DNA from: JAPYTK01 sp964401935
Lineage (GTDB): Bacteria > Myxococcota_A > Polyangia > Polyangiales > Polyangiaceae
Assembly: GCA_964401935.1 (NCBI GenBank)
Contig: CAYOAL010000004.1
Coordinates: 62,001-126,000 of the forward strand
DNA length: 64,000 nucleotides
Reading direction: 5' to 3'
Position numbers and translations under genes: made by a program. Each line of letters begins with the position of its first letter. The first letter of the stretch is position 1. Of this stretch, positions 8,527 through 17,703 are shown piece by piece. The notes beneath the pieces were generated by a model. The model was not told where the DNA came from, ran no database searches, and worked only from the letters and a program-made list of their open reading frames with translations.

Positions 8527-9410
8527 CAGATCCGCTCCGTGATGCGCGTCTCGGTGAGGTGAAAGCTCACGAGCGCGATGCAGAACACGACCACCGCCAC
8601 CGCGCTCGAGACGAGGAAGCCGTTGAGCTCCGTGAACGTCCCGAGGAGCACGAGGTCGCGCGGGGCGGTCACCAAATAGTAGAGCGGGTTGTAGGTGGTG
8701 AGGGTGGCCATGAGCTGGGCCAGCTCGCCGGCGTCGGGCCCCACCACCGGTGCCTCGTACAGCACCGGGGTGAGGAGCATGAGGAACGTCACCATCACCC
8801 CCAGCATGTTCGCGATGTCGCGCATCACCGCGTTGATGAGGGCGAGGTAGAAGCCGAGACCGAGCGTGAGCAAGAGCGTCGGCAACAGCGTCAAGGGCAC
8901 GAGCAAGAGGGCGGCGGTGGGGGTGTAGGCGTAGCCTCGCGCCACGTACACGGCGAACAGCACTGCCGAGAGGAGCACCAACACGCCGAACGACACCACC
9001 GCGCGCCCCATCGAGCCGATCACCAGCGCCTTCTTGGAGAAGTTGATGCGACTGATCATCTCGCCGCCGGCCACCAGCGACTGCGCCGCCGCCACCAGGC
9101 CCTGGGCGAAGAGCTGCCACACCGCCACCCCCAGCACCGCGAACAGCGGATACGGCGCCGCGATGGCCCCGGTGGCCACCACCCCCGAGCCCCGGAGCAG
9201 CACGAACGTGCCCACCGTGACGAGCGGGATGAGGAGGAGCCACACCCCGCCGAGCAGCGACTGCTTGTAGAACGCGGACAGATCGCGCTTGAACAGCTGG
9301 TAGGTGAGCCAGCGGGTGCTGATGAGCTCGACCACGATGTCCTTCACCAGCGACGCGTAGCCCTGGCGCACCGAGTTGTCGGGCAGGTATGTGGTGACCT
9401 CTTTCGCCAT
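8526..9410 (-). CDS. Polysaccharide ABC exporter permease (Wzm/TagG-like, ABC-2)
   Basis: 294 aa with six hydrophobic segments (for example GGVWLLLIPLVTVGTFVLL and ALLLVPLTLLPTLLLTLGLG). The amphipathic N-terminal stretch TYQLFKRDLSAFYKQSLLG is the hallmark of ABC-2 polysaccharide permeases. The start is set at ATG 9410 (MAKEVTTYLPDNS); a GTG at 9440 is in frame but adds nothing recognisable. It heads the minus-strand operon permease-ATPase-GT2-GT2, with single-base or four-base overlaps throughout. The divergent gene at 9529 starts 118 bases away, so the promoter region is shared. Confidence 0.93.
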   Translation of the reverse strand: MAKEVTTYLPDNSVRQGYASLVKDIVVELISTRWLTYQLFKRDLSAFYKQSLLGGVWLLLIPLVTVGTFVLLRGSGVVATGAIAAPYPLFAVLGVAVWQLFAQGLVAAAQSLVAGGEMISRINFSKKALVIGSMGRAVVSFGVLVLLSAVLFAVYVARGYAYTPTAALLLVPLTLLPTLLLTLGLGFYLALINAVMRDIANMLGVMVTFLMLLTPVLYEAPVVGPDAGELAQLMATLTTYNPLYYLVTAPRDLVLLGTFTELNGFLVSSAVAVVVFCIALVSFHLTETRITERI

Positions 9411-9528
9411 CGCCGCTCGCGGGACGCCGCCCGCTGCCACTCTCTAGGCCAGGACCATCGGAGTTGCCACGGAGAATGCCGGTCACCGTTGACAACCCGC
9501 CGTCGGCCGCGCCACAACCCGTCGTGCG
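9411..9528. promoter_or_regulatory. Divergent promoter region between permease and GT2 genes
   Basis: Non-coding gap between genes reading outward. On the plus strand a perfect TTGACA lies at 9489-9494, 35 bases before the ATG at 9529, but no good -10 stands at the expected distance. No palindrome is apparent. Confidence 0.35.
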
Positions 9529-10356
9529 ATGAGCATCTCGAGGCGTGCCCTCTTGCGCGGGATGGAGCTCTGGGAGGAGGCACGCGCCCGTTTCTCCCCG
9601 CCCGCCGCGCTCGTCGACTTCGTGATCGTAACCACCGCCTACAAGGCCGAAGACTACATCGAGCGGAACCTCGCGTCGGTGTGGGGCCAGCGCTACCCGC
9701 GCGAGCGGATGCGGCAGGTGGTGATCGACGACGTGTCCCCCGACGGCTCCGCGGATCGGGTGCAGCGCTTCGCGGAGGACCACCCCCGGTTGGGCATCGA
9801 GCTGGTGCGGAACCGCGAGCGACTCGGAGGCTGCGCGAACCTCACCGGCGCGTTTCGACGGGCCCCCGACCACGCGATCGTGTTGCAGGTGGACGGCGAC
9901 GACTGGCTCGCGGACCACGGGGTGCTGCCCTTTCTCAACCAGCTCTACCAGGACGAAGACCTCTGGATGACGTACAACACCTGGGTGTTCCCCGACGGCA
10001 CGCCAGGCCGCGCGCTGCGACCCCACGCGAGAACAACGGTGGCGACGGGGAGCTACCGCGACGCGCCGTGGTGCTCCTCGCACCTGCACAGCTTTCGAGC
10101 GCGTCTCTTTCGCCACGTGAACGACGAGAGCCTCATCGATCCTCACACCGGCGAGCCGTGGAGCGCCGCCGTCGACATGTCGCACTATTTCCCCATGCTC
10201 GAGCTCGCCGGCTCGCATGCCCGCCACGTCGAGCGCCCGCTCTACGTGTACAACCTGCACCCCGGCTCGATCGAGAACTCCGACAAGAGCCGCCAACAGG
10301 GCTGCGAAGACCGAATCCGCGCCCTCCCCCGCTACGCGCCCCTCTCCTCCCTGTGA
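9529..10356 (+). CDS. Glycosyltransferase family 2
   Basis: 275 aa, ATG start. The GT-A motifs are FVIVTTAYKAEDYIERNL, then QVVIDDVSPDGSAD and the DxD site in LQVDGDDWLADH. The C-terminal half contains a conserved-looking EPWSAAVDMSHYF patch that may hold the catalytic base. There is no TM segment. It is divergent from the exporter operon and followed by a methyltransferase on the same strand, so it probably belongs to the same glycan pathway. The sugar and acceptor cannot be told. Confidence 0.88.
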   Translation: MSISRRALLRGMELWEEARARFSPPAALVDFVIVTTAYKAEDYIERNLASVWGQRYPRERMRQVVIDDVSPDGSADRVQRFAEDHPRLGIELVRNRERLGGCANLTGAFRRAPDHAIVLQVDGDDWLADHGVLPFLNQLYQDEDLWMTYNTWVFPDGTPGRALRPHARTTVATGSYRDAPWCSSHLHSFRARLFRHVNDESLIDPHTGEPWSAAVDMSHYFPMLELAGSHARHVERPLYVYNLHPGSIENSDKSRQQGCEDRIRALPRYAPLSSL

Positions 10357-10389
10357 GCCCGGTCCCGCTGGCGTGCGCCCCGTGCGGCG

Positions 10390-10423
10390 CGCGGCGCGTT
10401 TTGGGAGCCGCGCTCGCGCCGCG
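10390..10423 (+). other. GC-rich stem-loop between GT2 and methyltransferase genes
   Basis: Nine-base perfect arms CGCGGCGCG (10390-10398) and CGCGCCGCG (10415-10423) enclose a 16-base loop. No T-run follows, so it is not a classical intrinsic terminator. It may slow transcription or protect a processed end; this is inference. Confidence 0.4.
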
Positions 10424-10490
10424 AGCCGTGCTACGAGACGGGGGACCCGTCGTCGGCCCCTGCCGTCCCCGCACGTCCACTGGTAACGCC

Positions 10491-11219
10491 ATGCGCTTGT
10501 TGGAACGCCTGCTCCGTTCGCGTTGGTTCGCCGAGGACGAGGGGCGGCTCCTCGAGCGCGCCCACGCGCGCTGGCGCGCCGAGCCAACCGTCGCGCGCCG
10601 CATCGAGCGCGTGCTCGCCCTCGATCCTACGGCCATCGGCGTCGACGCCGGCGAAGGCGACGAGCGCGGCCTCCCTGGCAACGCCGACTTCCTGGCCAGC
10701 GGCTGGACGCAGCACATGTTGCTGCGCTACTTCCTCGCGATGGACCAGGCGGCGGGCAAGCGCGTGCTCGACACCTGCTGCGGTCTGGGCTGGGGGGCTC
10801 ACCTCGTCGCGACGGTGGCCGCCGAGCTCGTGGGGGTCGATCTCGATGGCGAGGCGGTGCGTTTCTGTCGCGACACCTGGGGCGACGACAACGCGCGCTA
10901 CGTGGAGGGGAGCGTGCTCGCGCTACCCTTCGAGGATGAGAGCTTCGACGTGGTGCTCTCTATGGAGGCCATCGAGCACTTCACGGTGAGCGATGGCCGG
11001 CGCTACGTCGCCGAGCTCCACCGCGTGTGCCGCTCCGGCGGAGTGCTGCTCGGCAGCTCCACCTTCCCCGACACCCGCGAGGCGGCCGACGCGCTCTGTG
11101 CCCAGAACGAGCACCACCTGCACATCTACACGCGCGCGGAGATGCGCCGCCTCCTCACCGAGGTGTTCTCCCCCCCCCACCGCTTGACGCTGCACTACTT
11201 TGCCGCGAAAAAGCGCTGA
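10491..11219 (+). CDS. SAM-dependent methyltransferase (class I)
   Basis: 242 aa. The SAM-binding motif I is KRVLDTCCGLGWGAHLVA near residue 85 (two Cys replace the usual Gly-x-Gly start). The acidic end of strand 2 is VGVDLDGEAV, and motif IV is SFDVVLSMEAIEHF. The overall pattern is that of small-molecule methyltransferases (Methyltransf_11 type). It follows a GT2 gene and precedes a desuccinylase-like gene by 13 bases. In polysaccharide clusters such enzymes often methylate the terminal sugar that a Wzt C-terminal domain recognises. That role is plausible here but not shown. Confidence 0.88.
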   Translation: MRLLERLLRSRWFAEDEGRLLERAHARWRAEPTVARRIERVLALDPTAIGVDAGEGDERGLPGNADFLASGWTQHMLLRYFLAMDQAAGKRVLDTCCGLGWGAHLVATVAAELVGVDLDGEAVRFCRDTWGDDNARYVEGSVLALPFEDESFDVVLSMEAIEHFTVSDGRRYVAELHRVCRSGGVLLGSSTFPDTREAADALCAQNEHHLHIYTRAEMRRLLTEVFSPPHRLTLHYFAAKKR

Positions 11220-11232
11220 TCGCGTAGCACCC

Positions 11233-12246
11233 ATGTCGGCCCCCGAGAGCTTCGAGCTCGCCACCCACTCCGTCGCGCCCGGGGAGCGCGCGCGCTTCCA
11301 GGTGCCGGTCGCCCGACTGCCCACCGACACGTGGGTGTCGCTGCCCGTGGAGGTAGTCCACGGGGCCACCGCCGGACCGCGCCTTTGGCTCGCCGCCGCG
11401 GTACACGGCGACGAGCTCAACGGGGTCGAGATCATCCACCGCGTGCTGTCTCGGATCGACGCCCCCACCCTGGTCGGCACGGTGGTCGCGGTGCCCATCG
11501 TCAACGTGTTCGGCTTCATCCACCAGCTGCGCTACCTGCCCGACCGTCGCGACCTGAACCGCTGCTTCCCCGGCTCTCGCAGCGGCTCGCTCGCGTCCCG
11601 CCTCGCCCACCTCATCATGACCGAGGTGGTGGAGCGCTGCACCCACGGCATCGATCTCCACACCGGGTCACACCACCGAGCCAACCTCCCTCAGATTCGG
11701 GCCGACCTCGACGACGCCCACACTCGGGAGCTCGCGCTCGCGTTCGGGGCGCCGGTGGTGATCCACGCCCGGACGCCCGACGGCTCCCTGCGTGGCGCGG
11801 CCGCTCAGCTCGGAAAGCCGGTGCTGCTGTTCGAGGGCGGCGAGGCGCTCCGGTTCGACGAGGCCTCCATCACGACGGGGGTGACGGGCGTGCTGCGTTG
11901 CATGGCCGCGCTCGGCATGTCGCCGGCGTCTCTCCCACCTCCCAAGGGCGCGCCGACCGCGATTTACAAGACACGGTGGCTTCGCGCCCGCCGCGGTGGG
12001 ATCCTCCGGATGGTCTCAGCCCTGGGAGAACGCGTGGAGAAGGGTCAATCGCTCGGCACCATCAGCGACGCCTTCGGGAGCGACGCCGCCCACGTGCGCG
12101 CTCCGGCCCAGGGCGTCGTCCTCGGGCTCAACAAGAATCCGCTCGTGAACCAAGGGGATGCCTTGATCCACCTCGGTGTCTTGACCGACTCCGACGAACC
12201 GTCGGGCGGCGCCTCGCAACCCTCCGCCGCTCCACCCCAAACCTAG
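11233..12246 (+). CDS. Succinylglutamate desuccinylase/aspartoacylase-like zinc hydrolase
   Basis: 337 aa, ATG 11233. The zinc site of the M14-like family is visible: AAAVHGDELNGVEI supplies His and Glu near residue 60, and GIDLHTGSHH near 140 supplies the second His. RRDLNRCFPG is the substrate-carboxylate Arg/Asn motif of the family. The C-terminal 80 residues form a biotinyl/lipoyl-like beta barrel (RAPAQGVVLGLNKNPLVNQGD) seen in this subfamily. It is two bases upstream of a RimK-type ligase. The same pairing is known elsewhere, so it may trim or regulate the amino-acid tail that the ligase adds. The exact substrate is unknown. Confidence 0.88.
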   Translation: MSAPESFELATHSVAPGERARFQVPVARLPTDTWVSLPVEVVHGATAGPRLWLAAAVHGDELNGVEIIHRVLSRIDAPTLVGTVVAVPIVNVFGFIHQLRYLPDRRDLNRCFPGSRSGSLASRLAHLIMTEVVERCTHGIDLHTGSHHRANLPQIRADLDDAHTRELALAFGAPVVIHARTPDGSLRGAAAQLGKPVLLFEGGEALRFDEASITTGVTGVLRCMAALGMSPASLPPPKGAPTAIYKTRWLRARRGGILRMVSALGERVEKGQSLGTISDAFGSDAAHVRAPAQGVVLGLNKNPLVNQGDALIHLGVLTDSDEPSGGASQPSAAPPQT

Positions 12247-12248
12247 CC

Positions 12249-13154
12249 ATGCGAATCGGTATTCTCACGAAAAGGCCAGACTCGTACTCAATCCGCCGTC
12301 TGGTCGACGCCGCCGTCTCGCGCGGTCACGAGGCCCTCGTGATCGACTACGAGCGCTGCTGGATGAACATCGCCGCCCACAAGCCGGTGGTCATGTTCGA
12401 TGGCAAGCCGCTCGTGAACCTCGACGCCGTCATCCCTCGTATCGCCACCACCAGCACCTTCTATGGCGCCGCGGTGGTGCGGCAGTTCGAGATGATGAAC
12501 GTGTTCTGTTGCAACTCGGCCATCGCGATCACCCGCGCCCGCGACAAGCTCCGCTCGCTGCAGATCCTTTCCCGCCACGGGATCGGCCTCCCCGTCACCG
12601 CGTTCAGCCACTCGACGCAGGACGTCGACGGCCTCATCGACTCGATCGGCACCCCGCCGCTCGTCGTCAAGCTGATCGAGGGGACCCAAGGCATGGGGGT
12701 GGTGCTGTGCGAGACGCGCAAGTCGGCCGAAGCGGTCATTCAGGCCTTCCGCGGGCTCAACGCGAACTTCCTCGTCCAAGAGTGCATCAAGGAGTCGGCG
12801 GGGAGCGACATCCGCTGCTTCGTCATCGCCGGCAAGGTGGTCGCGGCCATGATCCGGCGGGCCCCCGAGGGGGAGTTCCGCGCCAACATCCATCGTGGCG
12901 GCATCGGCGAGAAGGTCAAGCTCAACCCGGAGGAGCGGCAGACCGCGCTCCGCGCCGCCAAGTGCATGAACCTCCGCGTGTCGGGCGTCGATCTGATGCG
13001 CTCGAACCACGGGCCGGTGGTGCTCGAGGTGAACGCTTCGCCGGGCCTCGAGGGCATCGAGACCGCCACCGGCGTCGACGTGGCGGGGGCGATCATCGAC
13101 CACGTGGAGAAGCACGCCCCCGAGGGCCGAAAGATGGACCGCACCGAGGTGTGA
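12249..13154 (+). CDS. rimK: RimK-family ATP-grasp ligase
   Basis: 301 aa, very close to the length of E. coli RimK (300). Features in order are an N-terminal Rossmann-like domain, the DKLRSLQILSRHGIGLPVT hinge, the ATP-grasp core LVVKLIEGTQGMGV, the SDIRCFVIAGKVVAAM strand, and the Mg-binding end VVLEVNASPGLEGIE. RimK-family enzymes add glutamate or similar residues to the C-terminus of a protein (ribosomal S6) or to a small cofactor, using ATP. The upstream desuccinylase-like gene, two bases away, fits the known rimK partner arrangement. The actual target is not visible, and the symbol is by family only. Confidence 0.88.
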   Translation: MRIGILTKRPDSYSIRRLVDAAVSRGHEALVIDYERCWMNIAAHKPVVMFDGKPLVNLDAVIPRIATTSTFYGAAVVRQFEMMNVFCCNSAIAITRARDKLRSLQILSRHGIGLPVTAFSHSTQDVDGLIDSIGTPPLVVKLIEGTQGMGVVLCETRKSAEAVIQAFRGLNANFLVQECIKESAGSDIRCFVIAGKVVAAMIRRAPEGEFRANIHRGGIGEKVKLNPEERQTALRAAKCMNLRVSGVDLMRSNHGPVVLEVNASPGLEGIETATGVDVAGAIIDHVEKHAPEGRKMDRTEV

Positions 13155-13172
13155 TGCGCGAACGCCGAGGGC

Positions 13173-16100
13173 ATGGCTGAGGGCGAGCACAAGGACGGTG
13201 AGGTCCTCGACGGGCGCTACCGCTTGAAGAAGCGGTTGGGGCGCGGCGGCTTCGGCGACGTGTGGCGCGCCGAGGAGCTCCTCCCCGACGGTACCGTCCT
13301 CCGCGAGGTGGCGCTCAAGCTGCTCCGCGGGTCGTCCCCCGACTGGAGCGCCGAGGCGCGCATCATCGCCTCGCTGCGGCACCCGGCGCTGGTGACGGTG
13401 TACGCGGCGGGCCTCCTCCAAGCTCGCCGCGCGATCCCGTTCGTCGCGATGGAGCTGCTCCTCGGCAAGAGCCTCGCCGAGCTCATCGCCGGAGACCGCA
13501 CCATCCGGTGGCGACGGGTGCTCAGCTGGGCCCGGGAAGCAGCGGCCGCCCTCGACGTGATCCATCGCGCGGGCGTGGTGCACCTCGATCTCAAGCCCGC
13601 CAACTTGTTCCTGGCCGACGGAGCGATCAAGGTCCTCGACTTCGGGATCGCCCGCAAGGGGCTCGTGCGCCCCGGATCCGAGCCGGCGCCGCTGTCCGCC
13701 GACCCCGAGGACGACATGTCCACCGCCGCCTTCGTGGTGCACCACCTCGACGGTCCGGCCTCGCCGCCGCCGGGGGCGACCACCTCGGCCACGTCGCGCG
13801 CCGTCGTGGGCACTCCCGGGTTCATGGCCCCCGAGATCTTCGAAGATGGCGAGGCCTCTCCCGCCACCGACGCCTACGCCCTCGCCGCCTGCGTCGTCCA
13901 GCTCGCCACCGGACGGCTGCCCCAAGCGGTGACGTCGCGCCCCCCCGCCGTCGATCCGTCCACCACCGTCGGCGCCTGGTTCGCCGATGTGCAGGCCGCC
14001 ACCGTGCGCGGCCAGATCCGCGACCTCCGCCGCGATCACCCCGAGCTACCGGCGGCGCTCACCGCGTTGCTCGAGCGTTGGCTGTCCCTCGATCCGGCCG
14101 CACGCGCGGTGGAGCGCGGGTCGCTGCGGCCATCGCTCGACGCGGTGTGGCGCTGCCCTCATGGCTGGCGCAAGAACCCCTACCGCGGGCTCGAGCCCCA
14201 CGACCACACCGACGAGGGCAAGCTCTTCGGGCGCGACCACGACGTGGCGCGCCTCTCCCGAGAGCTGGTCGATCAGCCGGGGGTGGTGCTCTACGGGGAG
14301 GGCGCCATCGGGCTCACGAGCCTGGCAGTGGCCGGCGTCGTGCCCGGGCTCGCGCGACACTTCGCCGACGACAAGCACGACTGGCGCACCTGCCGCATCG
14401 CCCTCGCCGAGGTGGACGAGGAGACGACGGTCGACGACGTGGTAGAGCGGTCGCTGCGAGCGTTCCTCGACGAGGAGGGCGTCCACTACGACGACGTGGG
14501 CTCGGTGCTCACCTGGGCGGAGGGCGCGGAGGTGGGCGCGGTGGTGTTCGTCGACGACCTCGATCGGGTGCTCGAGGCCCCGCCTCGTGCCACCCACGAG
14601 CTCGAGAGCCTCTTCGCCGCGGTGGCCGAGGGGGCCGAGGGGGTGCGCGTGGTGGCCACGGTCAACGTCGAGCGCGTCGCCGCGCTCGCCGAGCGCCGAG
14701 GTCTGGGGGAGACGATTCGCCCGTGGCTCCGCTTCATCGGTCCCCTCCACGCCTCGGCCGTCGCGGAGCTCGTGCGGGGGCCGGCGACGGCCACCGGACG
14801 CGCCCTCCACGGTGAAGAGGTGGTCATCGAGGAGCTACAGGGCGAGCTCGCGGCCGACGGCGCGCGCCTCGCCCTCGTGTCCCTCGCCCTCGAGGCGTGG
14901 TGGGACGGCCCAACCCTCGACGCCCAGAGCTGGAGGAGCGGAGGCGGCATGCTCGGCCGCCTCCGCGCTCACGCGGACGCGACCCTCGAGGCGCTCGAGC
15001 CGAGCGAGCGGCGCGTCGCCGACGCTGTGCTGCTCCGCACGCTCACCGCCGACGGCTCGTCGTCGCCGGTGGCGGAGGGCGCGCTCCTCGAGGGGAGCGA
15101 CGACCGCCCTCGCCTCCGCCGCGTGATCGGGACGCTGGTGAGGCGCCGGCTCGTGATGCGCAGCGGGGGGCAGCTCCGGCTCTCGCACATCGGCCTGGCC
15201 ACGGCCTGGCCGCGGCTGTCGGATCTGCGGCTGCACGACCTCGACCGGCTGTCCTTCCTCGAGGAGCTGCGCACCGCGGCGAGTCGCTGGGCCATGTCGG
15301 GACGGGCCCGCAAGCTCCTGTGGTCGTCGGACGTGCTCGGCGCGCTCGACCGCCTTGAGCGGGGCATCGTCGGCGAGCTCGGCGACACCGAGCGCGCCTT
15401 CGTCGACGCGAGCCGCCACGCGCGCAAGCTTCGTCGCGTGCTGCAGAGCTTCGCCGTCGTCGCCTGTCTGACCACGGTGGCGCTCGGCTACTTCGTGAAC
15501 CTCCGCATCGAGGAGCGCGAGGCGGAGCAGCGGCAGCGCCTGGTTCAGGCCCGCACCGTGGCCGCGCTCGGGCGCATGATCACCGAGTCGCGACGCACCA
15601 CGGATCCATACCACCGGGTGGCGTTGCTCACCGGCGCGCTCGCCGAGGGGGCCAAAGATCCGGTGCTGGCCCTCGAGCTGCTCGACGCGGGGAGGCGCCT
15701 GCCCAGCGCCGAGTTTCTCAGCCTCGGCCCCATCGCGCGCCCCGACTTCCCGTGGGGCGAGCGCTGGCTCGTCGGCACCACCGCCGTCCACCTGGTGGTC
15801 TTCGACTTCGAGCCACCCGCCGGCCGCGAGTGGGCACCGCTGCACTACCGGTTCCAGCCCCACGCCGGCCACCTCACCGACGTGGTGCCGCTCGCCTTCG
15901 ACTCCGCGGTGGTCACCCGCGACCAGCGCGGCGAAGTGCGGATCTGGCGCCTGCAAGAGCAAGGCACCGTGGCGCTCGCGGCGGAGGCCCCCGAGCGCTG
16001 CGCCTTCGGTCCCCTCGTGGTGGCCTCCGACGCTCCCGTGATCGCCTGCACCACACCGCGCGGCGTCGCCCGCTGGGATCTGCGCCACCCCCGCGAGGTG

Positions 16101-17663
16101 GAGCGGGCCGAGTTCGACGGTCGCGTCCTCGACGTGTCGCCCGACGGGGGCTGGGTGGTGGCGGCGCGGCTGGGCAAGCTCTTGCTCTGGAACGCGGCTC
16201 GAAAGCGACAGGTCGAGCTGAACCTGGACGACGCCGCGAGTGTTGCCCGCGTGAGCCCACGCGACCCGCTGGTGGCGGTGATCGCGGGCCTCTCCCTCGA
16301 CGTCCTGCGCCTCGAGGACGGCGAACGGCTCCTTCGCCGCGACGTGCTCGTGGAGGAGCCGGTGTCCGCGCGCTGGGCACCGAGCGGCGTCGATGTGGCG
16401 GTGTGCGACTACGGCGGCGAGGGCGAGTGGCATTACCTGCGGGTGGGTGGGCGCGCTCCCGACGACCCGCCCCCGCCCGACTCCCCCAAGCCCTGCCGAG
16501 AGCGGCGGCATCGCTGGCCCAAGGTGATCGACGACGCGGCGGACTACGGATCGATCGCCAACGCCGAGGTGGGCCCACGTGTGCTCGAAGGCGGCTGGCA
16601 GCGACAGGATGGGAGCTTCGTCAGCCACGATCTGGTCCGCTTCGATCCGAACGACCACACCCTCCGCCATCACCTCGTGGTCGCGCCGACCCCACCCGAG
16701 AAGACCGCGAGGAGCGCCTCGGTCACCGCCGTCTTCCGCGACGACGAGGGCACGGTGTGGCAACTCGGCGAGAGCGTCGTGGTGTTCGACGCGATGGGGA
16801 CACCGGTGCTCACGCGCGCGGGGCACCTGCTCGCGCGCTGCCCCAACGGCCGCCTGTTGGCGTGGCGCAAGAAGGAGCTGCGCGACGACGCGACCCAGTG
16901 GGAGATCTTCGGGGCGCGGGTAGACGTGGTGCTCGCCACCATCGAGCGCACGCCGGGCAACATCCTCGGCGCGGATCCAGCGTGTCGCCGGGTGGTCCTG
17001 CAGGGGCTCGACGGCACCCTCTCCTCCGTCGATCTCGCGAGCCCCGGCGAGCCGGTGGCGCTCACCCTCCCTGGCGGCGGCTTCGTCTTCGAAGGCTACG
17101 TGTTCGACGTGTGGCCGAGCCAGGCGCGCGCGGGTCGCGCCGCCGGCTTGTGGCTCGCCGCGAGCGGCGGCGCCATGCTCCACGTCGACGGCGCCACCGG
17201 GAAGGTGACCGCCTACGGCCACGCGCTCGGCCGCGCGGACGCGATGGCCGACGGCCCAGCGGCCGGGGAGCTCTTGTTCGCCGACGAGCGCGGCGTCGTG
17301 CTCCGCCGGATCGACGGCGCCGATCGCGTGGTTTTGGCCGGACGCACCGATCGGCCGTGGGACGACATCGCGCTCTCCCCCGACGGCGGCACCGCGTGGC
17401 TCAGCTGGGCCCACGGCGTGGCCGCGCTCGACATCGCCCACGGCGACGTGCTCGGCGAGCTCGAGGTCGCGGCGCACGACCGGCTCACCCCCTGGGACGA
17501 CGCGGGCTCGCTGCTCCTCTGGCCCTTCAGCTACAAGGGTCCGCCGCGGGGTCTGGTGGTGCCGAACGGGCCCGAGCTCGTGCGCGCGATCGGCGAGGCC
17601 GCCTCGAACGTGCGCGCGAGCCTCGGCGAGGACCGTCGCGCCGTGATTCGCCTCGACGACTGA
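13173..17663 (+). CDS. Ser/Thr protein kinase with nSTAND-like module, TM segment and propeller-like C-terminus
   Basis: 1496 aa. Kinase, residues ~17-325: Gly loop LGRGGFGDV, Lys in EVALKLL, catalytic loop VVHLDLKPANLF (HLD, not HRD), DFG in VLDFGIARK, and APE in GTPGFMAPEIF. From ~330 NPYRGLEPHDHTDEGKLFGR matches the entry of nSTAND1 NTPases. Its P-loop reads GEGAIGLTSLA (~374-384), with the essential Lys replaced by Leu; the Walker B-like strand is VVFVDDLDRVLE. One TM segment lies near 755-775 (FAVVACLTTVALGYFV). The last 700 residues are beta-rich with repeated LLLWN/VRIWRLQ-type strands, as in WD40-like propellers. It is probably an inner-membrane sensor kinase with a periplasmic propeller, but orientation is inference. 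Its 3' end faces the next kinase operon. Confidence 0.88.
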   Translation: MAEGEHKDGEVLDGRYRLKKRLGRGGFGDVWRAEELLPDGTVLREVALKLLRGSSPDWSAEARIIASLRHPALVTVYAAGLLQARRAIPFVAMELLLGKSLAELIAGDRTIRWRRVLSWAREAAAALDVIHRAGVVHLDLKPANLFLADGAIKVLDFGIARKGLVRPGSEPAPLSADPEDDMSTAAFVVHHLDGPASPPPGATTSATSRAVVGTPGFMAPEIFEDGEASPATDAYALAACVVQLATGRLPQAVTSRPPAVDPSTTVGAWFADVQAATVRGQIRDLRRDHPELPAALTALLERWLSLDPAARAVERGSLRPSLDAVWRCPHGWRKNPYRGLEPHDHTDEGKLFGRDHDVARLSRELVDQPGVVLYGEGAIGLTSLAVAGVVPGLARHFADDKHDWRTCRIALAEVDEETTVDDVVERSLRAFLDEEGVHYDDVGSVLTWAEGAEVGAVVFVDDLDRVLEAPPRATHELESLFAAVAEGAEGVRVVATVNVERVAALAERRGLGETIRPWLRFIGPLHASAVAELVRGPATATGRALHGEEVVIEELQGELAADGARLALVSLALEAWWDGPTLDAQSWRSGGGMLGRLRAHADATLEALEPSERRVADAVLLRTLTADGSSSPVAEGALLEGSDDRPRLRRVIGTLVRRRLVMRSGGQLRLSHIGLATAWPRLSDLRLHDLDRLSFLEELRTAASRWAMSGRARKLLWSSDVLGALDRLERGIVGELGDTERAFVDASRHARKLRRVLQSFAVVACLTTVALGYFVNLRIEEREAEQRQRLVQARTVAALGRMITESRRTTDPYHRVALLTGALAEGAKDPVLALELLDAGRRLPSAEFLSLGPIARPDFPWGERWLVGTTAVHLVVFDFEPPAGREWAPLHYRFQPHAGHLTDVVPLAFDSAVVTRDQRGEVRIWRLQEQGTVALAAEAPERCAFGPLVVASDAPVIACTTPRGVARWDLRHPREVERAEFDGRVLDVSPDGGWVVAARLGKLLLWNAARKRQVELNLDDAASVARVSPRDPLVAVIAGLSLDVLRLEDGERLLRRDVLVEEPVSARWAPSGVDVAVCDYGGEGEWHYLRVGGRAPDDPPPPDSPKPCRERRHRWPKVIDDAADYGSIANAEVGPRVLEGGWQRQDGSFVSHDLVRFDPNDHTLRHHLVVAPTPPEKTARSASVTAVFRDDEGTVWQLGESVVVFDAMGTPVLTRAGHLLARCPNGRLLAWRKKELRDDATQWEIFGARVDVVLATIERTPGNILGADPACRRVVLQGLDGTLSSVDLASPGEPVALTLPGGGFVFEGYVFDVWPSQARAGRAAGLWLAASGGAMLHVDGATGKVTAYGHALGRADAMADGPAAGELLFADERGVVLRRIDGADRVVLAGRTDRPWDDIALSPDGGTAWLSWAHGVAALDIAHGDVLGELEVAAHDRLTPWDDAGSLLLWPFSYKGPPRGLVVPNGPELVRAIGEAASNVRASLGEDRRAVIRLDD

Positions 17664-17681
17664 TCGGTGTGAGCGCCCAAG

Positions 17682-17703
17682 AGGGCTGTCGCGTCAGCCC
17701 TTT
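17682..17703. terminator. Possible bidirectional terminator hairpin
   Basis: Arms AGGGCTG (17682-17688) and CAGCCCT (17695-17701) with a six-base loop, followed by TTT on the plus strand. It sits between two convergent genes and overlaps the stop codon of the minus-strand gene. The T-run is short, so confidence is moderate. Confidence 0.45.

Noticed and set aside
9489..9494. Perfect TTGACA considered as a full promoter
   Set aside because: No acceptable -10 at 16-18 bases; kept only as part of the divergent region.
14835..17477. Minus-strand frame of 880 codons inside the nSTAND-type kinase
   Set aside because: A third-position GC artefact; the plus-strand frame has kinase motifs and a sound start.
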